Assembly (NCBI GenBank): GCA_902728285.1
Contig: CACVBU010000498.1
Location: 310,001-374,000 of the forward strand
Reading direction: 5' to 3'
From: Clytia hemisphaerica
Lineage: Eukaryota; Cnidaria; Hydrozoa; Leptothecata; Clytiidae
DNA length: 64,000 nucleotides
A program made the translations under genes and the position numbers. This document shows positions 1 through 12,400 of this stretch, piece after piece. How positions within the stretch are numbered: the stretch's first letter is position 1; each line of letters opens with the position of its first letter. The notes below the pieces were generated by a model that did no database searches, was not told where the DNA came from, and was given only the letters and a program-made list of their open reading frames with translations.

Positions 1-547
1 GTTCCTCCTGTTTTTCCCTTCGAAGTACGTTTTCTATGCTTTTCTCGATTTGCCTCGACGCGACTGCTGCGTAGCTTTGTGATCTATTTTCTCCTTTCTA
101 TAAGGGTGGGGTAAATGCTAAAGTCTAATAAAAGCTAACTTTCCAAAACCTTAAACAGTACGGCACGATACCCTATTTTGAGGACTCCATATTGTTAAAA
201 CCGTCCCTGCATATAGGGACGTCGTTATATCTAAGGAGCTCTTTTTTCCTACTGATCGGGAAAAAAAACCCGATCTAGTGAGTAGAAATATAGATATCGG
301 TCCCTCATGCTGTACCGTAGAAGACCTGGAATGTTATAACAGTTGTAGATATTTCGTTTAATTTCAAAGTAAATTTGCATGAAGCTACTTTGGTAACGGT
401 TTAGCTTTATCATTACCTTATTATGGGAGGTTATTAGAGGTATAATTTCAGATCCCCTTTTATTCAGACCCCCTCCCCCGTTAATGAGATTTTGAATAAG
501 TTTCGGAACCTCAGAGTACACGTTTTTTAATAAGAACATTAAAAAAA

Positions 548-745
548 CTTTGAAACCTTCGGATGTTCTTATTTTTCTGAGTTTAAGCCTAAAAATATTC
601 TTAGCATGTTGTTATTTTCGCCATTTTTTGGGCATTTTTGTCCACTTTCCTAAGAAATCGCGAAGTCTTAAAATGTTCTTAACATTTTGGCCATCGAAGC
701 CTTATATTCTTATAAAGTTTGTACTTATAAAGAAAAACGTGTACC
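548..745. mobile_element. Copy of the TTCTTATAAAAA inverted-repeat family
   Basis: It shares long stretches (GCCTAAAAATATTCTTA, TTTTTGTCCA.TTTCCTAAGAA, CATCGAAGCCTTATATTCTTATAAAG) with segments at 17860-18055, 25045-25265, 32190-32440 (inverted) and 56745-56985. The ends carry TTCTTATAAAA-type inverted repeats. It has no coding capacity, so it is a MITE-like non-autonomous element. Confidence 0.6.
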
Positions 746-1036
746 TAGCAATTTTATCTAAATCCTTCTTCACTGAAAATACAAATCATCATTTAGGTGC
801 AACAACAACAACAAAAGGAGACGCCCTTGTATATTATTTAGATGGGATAATTATCAGCTAAATAAGAAAATCAAGGGAAAGCTAATCAAACAAAACATAA
901 GAAACTGCCATTTTTAGAGGCCAATCTCAAAATACATAATTCGAGGTGCTAGCCTGTTAATGATCAAATAGAAAATAGAAAACGTATTTATATGTTAAAT
1001 TGGTACTTTTCACACGTAATGGTATAGAATTTTCAG

Positions 1037-1044
1037 TATAAATA
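1037..1044 (+). promoter_or_regulatory. TATA box of the secreted repeat-protein gene
   Basis: A TATAAATA match lies 78 bases before the ATG at 1122. Transcription starting about 30 bases downstream would give a 5' leader of roughly 50 bases, as is common for highly expressed secreted structural proteins. This is a motif match and position only. Confidence 0.5.
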
Positions 1045-1121
1045 CCAAGCTGTGAAAAGACTGGCACACATCTTCCTGAATCATTGTACAAGAGGTACAG
1101 GTAGATAAAGAAAGCATCAAC

Positions 1122-3278
1122 ATGTTGAGGTTGACACTGGCAATTGTGTTTGTGGCTCTCGCAGCTCAAGCCCAAGGAGAGGAGGTAAGTGCTGTAAACA
1201 CTTTTCTTTTATAAGAACCAGTAAAATTTTGCGGAGGCTGTTCTTATTTTTTCTTGACACTTAGAGTCTCAAATTGTTCTTATCATGTTCTTATATAGAG
1301 TGTAAATGAGATATTTTAGGCTTTAAACCCAATTTTTACTATTTTAACACCTAAATTGCTTGAAATTGAGTAATTTCAGGCTCAAAATTTTTCTAATTTT
1401 GTGGCAATTTTGAGCCTCATTGTTCTCATAAAAAAAGTGTATATTCTATGCGATTTTTTATTAGGAATACGTTTATAAGGAACTTGAGGCAGAAAATAGT
1501 CCGAAAAATAAGAAATTACGAAGGAACTGTTCAGGCTTAGAATAATAAAACAAGTAATTTTTAAGTTACATACTTAGAAAATCCAAACTTAGCAGCTTGG
1601 TAAATAAGGAGCTCGATAAGGAACTTTGAGGCTGAAATTCTCTTGAAAATATAACAAACAGAGCCAAGTTAAAGGTTTCATTTTTACACAAGTGTTCCCG
1701 TTTCATATGAGACACATATTTCATTTCAGGACAATGTTTGCCTATTGTTATATTATGTTGATATAAACAAAAAATGATTTTCTTTTTCCTCTTTGTTACC
1801 AATCTTGCTCCACATCCGTGTCAATTCAATGTGAAAAAGCTTGTGAATTAAAATTGATGAGTATAAGCAAACGATACAACTCTTATTTAAAAACAAGACC
1901 TTAAAGGCCGGACTCCACTTTCGCGCGAAATGGGCGACCGTTTTTTTCTAACCTTTTTTGTCTGAAGAAAAGATCACGTCATAAAAAAGTTTCGCGCGAA
2001 CAAAAAAAAAGTTGAAAGAAGTTTTTTCATCCGTTACGTCAATTTCGACCAATGGAATTGCTTCATTTTCAACCGTCCAATAACCTTACAAAAACGTCAA
2101 AAAAAATAAATAATAATAATATAAAAAATGTGTACATTTACGAGGCTTTCTAAATCAGGATATGGAATGATTGCTCTAAAATAAAAACTTTCTGATGAAC
2201 AGAAGCTAAAATCATATAAAATACCGACTCTATCTAATCATCTACAGTATCTATTGTTTTTTCTTTTTTAGAACGAAAAGTTCCCAAGCTTGAGTCCATC
2301 AGCGTCCTTAAACCCAAGCTGGCGCCCATCGTGGAAACCAAGCTATCGCCCATCGTGGAACCCAAGCTGGCGCCCATCGTGGAAACCAAGCCATCGTCCA
2401 TCGTGGAACCCAAGCTATCGCCCATCGTGGAACCCAAGCTGGCGCCCATCGTGGAAACCAAGCTATCGCCCATCGTGGAACCCAAGCTATCGCCCATCGT
2501 GGAACCCAAGCTATCGCCCCATCGTGGAACCCAAGCTGGCGCCCATCGTGGAAACCAAGCTATCGCCCATCGTGGAACCCAAGCTATCGCCCATCGTGGA
2601 ACCCAAGCTATCGCCCATCGTGGAACCCAAGCTATCGCCCATCGTGGAACCCAAGCTATCGCCCATCGTGGAACCCAAGCTGGCGCCCATCGTGGAAACC
2701 AAGCTATCGCCCATCGTGGAACCCAAGCTATCGCCCATCGTGGAACCCAAGCTGGCGCCCATCGTGGAAACCAAGCTATCGCCCATCGTGGAAACCAAGC
2801 TGGCGCCCGTCGTGGTTCCCAACCTGGCGCCCATCATGGTTTGATGACTCTGAGATAGACACAACAGGACGCCCATCAGGCAGACCAAGTGGACACCCAT
2901 CAGGCCGACCAAGTGGACACCCATCAGGCCGACCAAGTGGACACCCATCAGGCCGACCAAGTGGACACCCATCAGGCCGACCAAGTGGACACCCATCAGG
3001 CCGACCAAGTGGACACCCATCAGGCCGACCCAAGTGGACACCATCAGGCCGACCAAGTGGACACCCATCAGGCCGACCAAGTGGACCCCACCCCATCAGG
3101 CCGACCAAGTGGACACCCATCAGGCCGACCAAGTGGACACATACCAAGTGGACACCCATCCAGGCCGACAAGTGGACACCCATCAGGCCGACCAAGTGGA
3201 CACCCATCGGGCCGACCAAGTGGACACCCATCAGGCCGACCAAGTGGACACCCGTCTGAGCCAAGACCAACCGAATAG
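1122..3278 (+). CDS. Secreted Pro-Ser-Trp/Tyr and Pro-Ser-Gly repeat protein (two exons, frame disrupted twice)
   Basis: Exon 1 (1122-1184) encodes MLRLTLAIVFVALAAQAQG plus two Glu, a clean signal peptide, and ends at a consensus GTAAGT donor in phase 0. Exon 2 (2272-3278) follows a pyrimidine-rich acceptor and reads in frame into PSWRPSWKPSYRPSWNPS-type octads (24-bp DNA unit). After a short acidic linker (FDDSEID) come GRPSGHPS octads, ending at TAG 3276-3278 with an AATAAA 27 bases later. Two indels break the frame: an extra C in the run at 2517-2520 and a +4 change at about 3081-3097. Allowing for both, one Pro-Ser frame runs from signal peptide to stop. Two other pairs of small indels (about 3031/3041 and 3155-3170) cancel. 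The indels may be assembly errors in a repeat or real lesions. The family is not recognised. The composition suggests an extracellular structural, cuticle, mucus or adhesive protein, which is inference. Strand is fixed by the signal peptide and splice sites, because all frames of the repeat are largely open. Confidence 0.72.
1200..1450. mobile_element. Related TTTATAAGAACC repeat (second subfamily)
   Basis: It begins CTTTTCTTTTATAAGAACCA and contains 'GAGGCTGTTCTTA' and 'GAGCCTCATTGTTCTCATAAAAAA'. The same layout recurs at 4190-4440, 20548-20790 and 24272-24478. It occupies the single intron of the secreted repeat-protein gene. Confidence 0.45.
1668..1906. mobile_element. Small inverted-repeat element, copy 1 of a 240-bp family
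   Basis: It matches 30591-30823 along its whole length, for example ACACATATTTCAT..CAGGACA and CCAATCTTGCTCCACAT. Its ends are inverted (TTAAAGGTTTCATTTTTA against AAAACAAGACCTTAAAGG). Confidence 0.65.
2300..2835 (+). repeat. 24-bp coding minisatellite (PSWxPSYR octads)
   Basis: About 22 copies of a 24-bp unit (CCATCGTGGAACCCAAGCTA plus TCGC) with variants AAC/AAA and CTATCG/CTGGCG. The unit is a multiple of three and lacks stops, so several frames on both strands look open. Only the PSW frame connects to a signal peptide. Confidence 0.9.
2868..3255 (+). repeat. 24-bp coding minisatellite (GRPSGHPS octads)
   Basis: About 16 copies of a second 24-bp unit (CGACCAAGTGGACACCCATC plus AGGC), with small indels at 3031, 3041, 3081-3097, 3135 and 3155-3170. 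It encodes RPSGHPSG in the frame that ends the protein naturally. Indels are more frequent here than in the first block. Confidence 0.9.
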
Positions 3279-3304
3279 GCTTTTAAAAATATTTTATTAT
3301 GAAG

Positions 3305-3310
3305 AATAAA
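3305..3310 (+). terminator. PolyA signal AATAAA of the secreted repeat-protein gene
   Basis: AATAAA starts 27 bases after the stop codon, implying a very short 3' UTR. It supports the chosen terminal frame. Confidence 0.55.
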
Positions 3311-3764
3311 AAAAATTGAATACTGTACCAAACCTTTTATGTGGAATATGTATATGGAGAAAGCTTAATTACAACTAGCCGTATGCGCAGCGTTCCCAAT
3401 CCAGCGAATCACTATACATATAAAAATCTCTGAAGGAAGAAATATAGCTGCCGAAATAGTGATACGATTTTTATTTAAACATTGCATTGCAATTTTTAAC
3501 CACAATTAAGTAAATGGCTTAGAAGAATTATATTTTCGATCTTTTTAGCCATCGTGACTAGCCATCGTAGCTGGACATTCGAGAGCGACTTTGAAAGACT
3601 TTGAAAAGTTTTGAAAGTGATAGGGAGCCGCTATAGTAAACAGAAAGTTTTAAAGAGCATCTGAATAAAGAATCTTCAAAAGCAAAAATCATATTTGTGA
3701 AGAAGGTTGATTTTAACCCATCCAGCTCCGATGTTGCTGTAAAGAAAATAGTATACTGGCGTCT

Positions 3765-3835
3765 CAAAGTTAGTCTAGTGGTAGGAAAACTGCTTGGGGT
3801 GCAAAAAGACGATGGTTCAACGCCGTGAAGAAGAG
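3765..3835 (+). repeat. Degenerate tRNA-derived (SINE-like) head
   Basis: TAGTCTAGTGGTAGG resembles a pol III A box, and GGTTCAACGCC, about 35 bases later, resembles a B box. No tRNA cloverleaf closes, so this is a decayed SINE head rather than a tRNA gene. Confidence 0.35.
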
Positions 3836-4189
3836 GCTTTGTAGAGCTTTGTTAGAATTTCGAACACTTTTTACAGAACGTTGTAAACACACACGTTTTA
3901 GCGTATTAATATATAGATTACTTCTCTAGTTTCTATTTTCATAAAAATCAAGTTCTTGGGATGTTCTTGTTTTTATGTATTTCAAGCCCGGAGATTTTCG
4001 TAGAAGGTTCTCGCATTCTCCTATAGAGTCTAAAAAAAGTTCTTAAAATATTCTTAATTTTTCAGTCTCGAAGTTTCCTCTCTTTTTTATTGACAAGCAT
4101 ATCTGGATCTGGTAAAGTGGCAGTTCTGTACAAAGATAATGGACTAAACGGTGGCACTTCCTGCATTGTAGGGTATCTTTTAGTGCGTT

Positions 4190-4440
4190 TTCTTTTTTAT
4201 AAGAACTAGTTAATTTTTGAGACTCGGCTGTTCGAATTCTGATGACACTTTGAGCCTACAATTGGTTCCATTAAGATTGTTCTAAAAGTGTTCTTAATTT
4301 TTGGCAATTTGAAGTCTCGTTAGGAAAAGAATTGGGCGTGGGTTTGGAACATGTCTTCAAATGACGCTGGCGGGATTCATTAGAATTGTTCTTATGAATA
4401 AAGAAGGTATGTTCTTATACTCAATTAAAAAGGTGTATAA
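4190..4440. mobile_element. TTTATAAGAACTAG repeat, second-subfamily copy
   Basis: It shares the 'TTTTTTATAAGAACTAGTTAA' start and 'GAGACTCGGCTGTTC' core with 20548-20790. It is non-coding. The rest of 3311-5170 shows no gene I can support. Confidence 0.4.
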
Positions 4441-5189
4441 CGTGAACACGGGTAAGTGTGATTTGTGACGCTTGTTAGCTGTCAGCAAAAACCTTTTTCT
4501 ACAATGTTAACTTTTGTCATAAACTATACCAAGTCTAGCTGATAGGAATAGAGTTCCAAGATTATTCTGTTTTATTAATGCTGGTTCTAGGCCCCCCCAA
4601 AATACTGGTTGACCTTTAAGATGCTATATCTTTCACTCATCTTCTAAATTCGCATATGTATCTGCATCTTTTTGACAGACATTACAGTTGTAAAAAGTTT
4701 CCTATATCCTATTTTCATGACTCATTTTCAATATCCAAGGAACTAGAGTGAGTATATGCAATTTTTATCTAATTTGGGGCTGTAATAGTTCCTTCAGACG
4801 CAAATATGTTATTTTGAATCGTTTTAAACCATCAAAAACATACTCGTTTTTAAGTATAACCATCATTCTTAACCACCAGAATTTTCATTTTAATAAAGAC
4901 CTACGTTTTGGGGGCCATATACTATACCTGAAACTTAACTCTTGACACGTTTTTGGGTTTTCTTAAAAGTGATGCTTAAAAGAATGTGGAAAATTATTAC
5001 AATGGTGGCTTTGCGATCGACTTTAGTAAATCTGAACAGAAAATAGAATTATGTTTCAGCAAAATTTCTTCTTTCAAGACTTTCTACCAGAACGAAAATC
5101 TTAAACTAAATTCTGAGCTGGATTTCTGTCAACCAACAGAGAAATTTACTGAACTTTAGACTGGAGTCTACAGTAGTTATAATCCGTGG

Positions 5190-6340
5190 AATACAGTAAT
5201 ATGATATCTGTTGTTAGGGGATAATATCAGTCCGTGTAATACAGTAATATGGGGTTATGCGATATTTGTTGTAAGGGGATAATATCAGTCCGTGTAATAC
5301 AGTAATATGGGGTAATACGATATTTGTTGTAAGGGGATAATATCAGTCCGTGTAATACAGTAATATGGGGTAATACGATATTTGTTGTTAGGGGATAATA
5401 TCAATCCGTGTAATACAGTAATATGGGGTAATACGATATTTGTTGTTAGGGGATAATATCAGTCCGTGTAATACAGTAATATGGGGTAATACGATATTTG
5501 TTGTTAGGGGATAATATCAGTCCGTGTAATACAGTAATATGGGGGGTGGGGTATAATCCGATTTTGTTGTTTTAGGGGATAATATCATCCGTGTAATACA
5601 GTAAATGGGGTAATACGATATTTGTTGTTAGGGGATAATATCAGTCCGTGTAATACAGTAATATGGGGTAATACGATATTTGTTGTTTAGGGGATAATAT
5701 CAGTCCGTGTGTAATACAGTAATGGTGGTAATACGATATTTGTTGTTAGGGGATAATATCAGTCCGTGTAATACGTATGGGGTAATACGATATTTGTTGT
5801 TAGGGGATAATATCAGTCCGTGTAATACAGTAATATGGGGTAATACGATATTTGTTGTAAGGGATAATATCAGTCCGTGTAATACAGTAATATGGTGGTA
5901 TACGATATTGTTGTTAGGGATAATATCAGTCCGTGTAAATACAGTATAGGGGGGTACGGGGTGGGTAATACGATATTTGTTGTTAGGGGATAATATCAGT
6001 CCGTGTAATACAGTAATATGGGGTAATACGATATTTGTTGTTAGGGGATAATATCAGTCCGTGTAATACAGTAATATGGGGTTATACGATATTTGTGGGA
6101 TAATATCAGTTGTGTATACAGTAATATGGGGTAATACGATATTTGTTTAGGGTAAATATCAGTCGTAATTAATACAGTACTATGGGGTAATACGATATTT
6201 GTGTTGGGGATCATATGGGTATACAGTTGGTTGTAATAACGGTTTATATATTTGTTGTTAGGGGATAATATCAGTCCGTGTAATACAGTAATATGGGGTT
6301 ATACGATATTTTTTGTTAGGGGATGATATCAGTTTGTATA
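5190..6340. repeat. 58-bp satellite array, about 20 copies
   Basis: The tandem unit is GGGGATAATATCAGTCCGTG followed by TAATACAGTAATATGGGGTA and ATACGATATTTGTTGTTA (58 bp, measured between successive TATCAGTCCG words). Copies are nearly identical in the middle and more eroded after about 6080. Short ORFs inside, such as 5707-5949, are artefacts. Confidence 0.95.
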
Positions 6341-6475
6341 CGACTACGATTTGCCCATTCTACAATATTTTGCTTATTTCTCACTGTGTCTGAAATATTC
6401 GTCTAGCATGCTAGACTAACTGAACAAGGATTTAAAAATTGACCGGAAAAATGAAGAATGTTTAAAAAGTCTTAC

Positions 6476-9400
6476 CACTTAAGGGCTTCTTTGCTTTATT
6501 TTCCTTTTCTTTGTCATCATCAGCAAGTGTCGCTTCTACTTCAACAGGGTTCTTTTGCAAGTGAACTGGAGAGTCTTTCTTCAGCGCACCCGTGCTACCA
6601 TGTTTGCTGACGGTCAGCATTTGTTTCTCAATATCATCCATTTCATCGTCAGAGGAATTGTCAAAGTCGTTACCTGAAACAACGAAGAAAACAACGAACT
6701 TAGGCAAAAAAACTTAAAACTTAATTAAGAACAGGTAGAAAATCTTTAAAACATTTAAAAAAAAGCTTTTTGTTAAAATTTTATAATTTTATAAATGACA
6801 GTGCACCTTAATACCATTAATTTTCGTGCGTCTTTCATTTTCGCGTCTTTTATTTTCTCTCGCCTGCGCGAAAATTAAAGGGTGAGCGAATATCCAATAC
6901 ATAAAAGGCGCGCGAAAATTAGAAAAGCCGCGATTGTGTTAATTCTACAAACTACAAACCTCCTGTCAGCTCGGTTTGAAAGATACTACCCCCTCCAGGG
7001 TTCTTGGGATCCGTTGTTGTTTTGTCGCCTTTGTTTTTCTGTGCTGCTAGCCTCTCCTTAAATAAACGAAACGAAAGTAAAATGGTTGGAATTGTTACCA
7101 ATTGTTACACACAAACATGATGATAAAAAAAGTAACCGGTTAACAATGCTATAAAAACACTAATATAAAGATAACTCGTGCGTAGACATCATTTCTCTCG
7201 TTTTCTATTTCTGACGTCAAAAATTATAACAATTTTTTATCTCTTTTCGCTTATGTTTTCCGCTTTATTTCGCTATTCTTCCTGGATAAAGCGCTAAAAA
7301 TCAATCGAAGCTGAAGGAAACGGTTAACAAATACAATCATGACCGGTTTTTTTGGGCTGTACTGAAAATATTGCCCTTGGACAAAGCAACAACCTCGCAA
7401 GCTCGGTCGCTACTTGACCTCGGACAATATTTCTCAGTGCAGCCCACACTAACCGGTCATTATTGTATTAATACCGTATCATTACTTCGAATAAATGCCC
7501 CTCCCAAAAAGGCCGGGGTGTTTAGTTAAAGTAATACGGTAATTCAATCAGCATCGTTGACCCTGTTACCAGCATCCATCAGTTGCTGTGTTTTTTTGAT
7601 ATTTTTCCAGCAAATACGCAAAATCTATAGTTGGCAGGGATTCTTTGGGGGGGGGGCTAGCATATAGTAAGCAAGACATGTAACGAAAAAGTTGCAGCAT
7701 TCTAAGTTTCCTGGTATTTTCATTTGATTGGCTTTTTTATTTTGATCACGACTATTATCCACAGATATCATATAAAAAACACTTTATAGAGCAAAACAAC
7801 CCGAATGCCGCGAAGGGACGAGGCGAGAGATTGGACTTGAACGATCAAATTGCGGGCACCGAAATATGTTCTACTTACTAAAGATGGCAGATTATTTTGC
7901 TTCAGCTAGGAATGAAGAAGCTTCATCTAGTGGTTTATACAAGATCTCTGTAATAGTATATACAATCAGTGCCATAACATATTGGCAATTTTGGCTATTT
8001 TACCATTTTTCGAAAATTGAAGTTCGAGCAGAAATGTCAATTTCGGGCTTTCAACTTGATTTCTTCAAATTATTTCGATCTGGGAGGGATTTATTGGTGT
8101 CTAGGCTAATTTCAAGACCTACCGGACCATTTTTTAACTTTTGGATCCTCAGATCCTAAGGTCCTAATTTTAAGTCTAGTGTTAAAACTCTACCCTTCCA
8201 ACCTAATTTAGAGTGCTTCCAAATTGTTTGTGGTTATAAAATTTCGCGGGGAATGTCCCTTTTGTGCCAAGTATTTTGGCACTGATTGTAGTCAAACAAT
8301 TAAATCGTTGAGAAAATAAGCTGAATGAAGTCATCATACCATATCGTAACTTTCACCGAGGCTGAAGTCTGATTCATCGTCACCGCTTGTGGAAGGTTCG
8401 AAATCGCTGCCACGTTCCGGTGTACGAGGTGGTAGCATCTAAAGAAGAAGGAACAAAAATAAAAGAAAGAGTTACCTTGAGAGAACTAATTACTGCGGAA
8501 ACTAATTTTCGCGGCACTAATTTTCGAAGGAACTAATTTTTAGCGTTTTGGGTGCCTTCCGTGAAAATTAGTTCCACGAATGCAATTTTCACTATAAATT
8601 CTCGAAAATTCCTAGAAAAATAAACGAATGTCGACAAAAAGTGGGTGTCAACCACGAAAATTGGTTCCCCGAAAAACGCCAATTTCATACCCTCGCACCG
8701 CGAAAATAAGTTCTCTTAAGGTAATATTGTTTTAGCGAGTACCTGACCAGAACCCAGGATTTTTTCATTCTATTTTTCGCTGAGTTAGACTTTGATGAAT
8801 TTCGAAAAATAGTACATTCGATTTAACACCTACTCTCTATTGAATTTACTAAGAAAAAGACAATGACAACAGACCCTCTACGGCAATGAATCTTGCAATT
8901 CGCCATAGATATCGGGTCTGTGTACACACTTATAAAACAGGGCAGGGTTCGACATGTTTCACACCATCGTGTGTTTTCAAAACAATTACTTCTTCACTGG
9001 GAGCTTTAGGAAAAAATCAGCTGAAATAATGGGCATTTTGTTAAAGTCAAAGAAAACTTCGAACCAATCCTAAAGGTCGAGAATTCTTTGACATATAAAA
9101 CAAGAGAAGGTTCGACATGTTGAACACCTAACAACACCGTGTGTTTTCAAAACAACTACCTCTTCACTAGGAGCTTGAGAAAAAAACCAGCTGAAATAAT
9201 GGGCATTTTGTTAAAGTCAAAGAAAACTTTGACCACTCCTAAGGATTGGCTGAAAGGTCGAGAATTCTTTGACATATAAAACAAAAGAGGGTTCGACATG
9301 TTGAAAACCTAACAACAACGTGTGTTTTCAAAACAATCACCTCTTCACTGGGAGCTTTAGAAGGTTCATCGTCGTCATCAGTACTATCCCACTTATCCTC

Positions 9401-12400
9401 ATTGTCCTCTTTGTCATCATCTTTTGGCGTTGGTGTCTTTGTCTTTGGTGATGTTAGTGGCTGAGTGTCTAAGGGTAGAATGTCACATACGTTTCAGCTG
9501 TGGAACCTTTGCATGAACTTTTTTAGTCTCTACATCTTCAAAATGATAAAAAAATCAAATGGTGGGATAGGCTAATGAAACTTTTTTTTGGCAGCCGATT
9601 TTCTTCCCATTAATAGCAGTCGAGCTAACGAAATACACGAATTTCCTATTAGCAGATTCATGTAAAAAAGGCACGAAAAAAGGCCGAGTAAAAATCTGAT
9701 TGGTTGAAAATTGCACAAAAAACATAATTTTTCGTAAGTGTCTAAAATGTGAGGTAATCTTTGCATGTCTCGGCCAATCAGAGCTTTACCCGAATAAAAT
9801 TCGAGTATTCCTTTCAGCTTTAAACTCAAAAAAAATCTCGAATCTCGATGTCATTTATCATCATCATCGAAAAGATTAGAGATTCTGTCGCTCGAGTACA
9901 AATTCGGTAACGAGACCTCGAAATAAATACCTGTTTTCTTCAAAGCTGGTAGAACGGAGGAGGCGATCGCTGATTCGTCGTCGCCCTCTTTCTCGTGTGC
10001 GCTACTGGTCGTGGCTGCACCTATCGAAAAAATGTGAAAGTTGTTTTCAATCTGACGTGGCACTGATAGATGGGAATCATACAATTCCCCTTTCCCCAGA
10101 TTGGTTACGTAAATTAAAATGATTATAAGGACGTCATTTCGAAATTTCTGTACACTGCTACAGCTAACTCTCTCTCTCTAAAAGATACGAACTAATACAA
10201 CTTATCAGCCCTTGAATAGTGGAAAGTCGAATCAAATAAGATTTTCTTTTTGCCAAACTACTTCCGCCATCTTTAATCGGAGTTTTTTTCAGTGGCCTGC
10301 GGAGAAGCCATTGCAGTGTTAAAAACTAACGTCAAGCGTCACAATTATTCGAGGAAAAGTTAGATCTAGCACTTTCGATGAATTACATCGCTATCGAGTA
10401 GTTCTATCATGAGGATAATACTTTCAAGAAACACCGATCAAAGATGTTGGTTGACCGGGAATAAGAAACTTCCTTTAGGGTATATATATATATAGAGCTT
10501 AATGGATATATCCCTGACTTTTCGGGGATGACTTCTTTGAAGGAGACGAGTTCTTTTCTTGATTTTTACTTGGTCCAAGTATCGGCTCCTGAAATGAAAA
10601 ATAAAATAAGTAAGTTTGCGACCACAGTCGTCCTTTTCTCTAGCTATTTACCCGAAGGTAGGGGAGGGCGCCACTCCTTTCCCTGGATTTTTCCACCTAC
10701 CCTTCATCCACTTCTTTAGCTGCTGAGCATCAAGCAGAGAGGCATCAAGTACCATTTTGGAAATCTTTGGTATGGCCCAGCTAGTGATCGAACCCACAAC
10801 CTTGCGCAATGTAGCCAGATGCTCTACCTTTATGCTACGGGCGCTATGAAAAATAGAACGACTGGTTGCAAGTTATTTCAATGGTTGTAGGAAAACCAAG
10901 AAACACCTGAAAGTAATTCTGTCAAGGCAGTTGAAATATAGGGTGTCCAGTCTGTTCCTCTAAAGAATCCTGCATTGTAACACGAATGCTTAATTTGTCG
11001 TTCTTTTAACCAGGCTGGAATTGTTGGTTTGCCGTCACCCGACCGACCCTACCTCGAAACCTGCCGACCCAAAAAAATTTATTGCCATTTTAAAGAAGAT
11101 TTTTTTTCCTTCAAAAACTTCAAACAATAAAAAATCAAAACTCGTATCTTGTTTGTCTCAAGCATAAGAATCGTAAATTCCCTGCTAGCACTTCTGTTTT
11201 TTATTCAAAATTACCTAAATGTAAAAAAAAATTCCGACCGACCGACCCACCTCCAAAATGTAGGGTCGGGTGACGGCAAACCAACAATTTTTTAAGCCCA
11301 GTCCCATAGTTAATTCCCGTGATAAAAAAAGAGGAATGAACTGACAAACTGACCGGGTCGGGGTTGTAGACGGCGAAATTTGCCGTTCTTTTTGTCTATT
11401 TTTAGTAAATGGATTCTTTAGATAACCCCCCCCCTAATTTTTGAATCTCAAGATTAGAAATATTTATATGGAGTGTGTTTCATCCTTTATTTTACAGAGT
11501 TTTGAGTTCCTTTAAATTTTTTTAAATACTTGCATTTGTGTAAACAAGGGAGTAATAAAAAAGACATCTCAATTTTGCCAAGCATCATCACCGAAAGTAT
11601 CAGTAGTCTTTTTTATTACAATCGTTTATAAATGTTACTTTCTCATCTTCCTTTCTGTGTCTTTTTTCGTGTTTCATTTTATTTTTTTCTGTTTTTGACA
11701 AAAAAATGGTGAAATATTTTTTCATACAGTGTTTATACAAGCATCCAGGGAAGAACGAAAGACTTCCAGCTAAGAATTCCAAAACAAATCATAAATATTG
11801 ATATATTAAAAATTAACTTTTGCATTACAAAGCCAGTATGACGAAGTACTTTCTAATATTTTTGGCTATAGCAGACACTCGAACCTTTCTAATTCTAATC
11901 AATAACATGTTCAAACTCGATACTTTTAAGTCCAGACACCCTATACAAGAAAAATAGTACTTTTTAAAATGGGTGTTTAACCTTTAGACGCCGAGAGACG
12001 TACCACGTACGTCATATATACAGGCCGAGAGACGTACCACGTACGTTTTGATACTGGGGTCCTTTCAAAGTTTAATAAAATAAAGACCAGTTTGAATTTT
12101 TCTATTCTGTAAAATTTAGCAGACAGGATAGGGGTGAAGGTTCATTCATTCAAAATTTTACGGGTCCTGCTTTTATACATCTCGAGATATCGGAACTCAA
12201 TGTCGGTGTATTTTTCAAATGTCAACAAAACATCGTTTTGGTGGTGGACAGAGGGTATTTGATGGATTTTTGGACTGAAAAGTCATGTTTATGTCTGGTT
12301 TTTTCTTGGTTTCAGGCATATAATATCTCATATGAGATAGGAACCTTTTGGCAGTTTTCTATGTGGTTTGAAGGGGTTTAGTGGGTATTTCCTGACAACA

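Noticed and set aside
2234-3331. Minus-strand Met/Gly/Ser repeat ORFs and alternative plus-strand frames (DTHQADQV, IVEPKLSP)
   Set aside because: Shadows of the 24-bp units; only the Pro-Ser frame joins a signal peptide exon and a natural stop with polyA signal.
3680-3767. Possible further 3' exon of the ankyrin gene (TSELDGLKSTFFTNMIFAFE on the minus strand after a good acceptor)
   Set aside because: Phase would fit, but the text is not coiled coil or acidic like the family and no clear donor or stop context follows.
3765-3835. tRNA gene
   Set aside because: A and B boxes are approximate and stems do not pair; treated as a SINE remnant.
5190-6340. CRISPR-like array
   Set aside because: The 58-bp units are contiguous with no unique spacers, and the DNA is eukaryotic.
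7866-8159. 97-codon plus-strand ORF in an ankyrin-gene intron
   Set aside because: No domain, no splice or start context, and composition matches surrounding intron.
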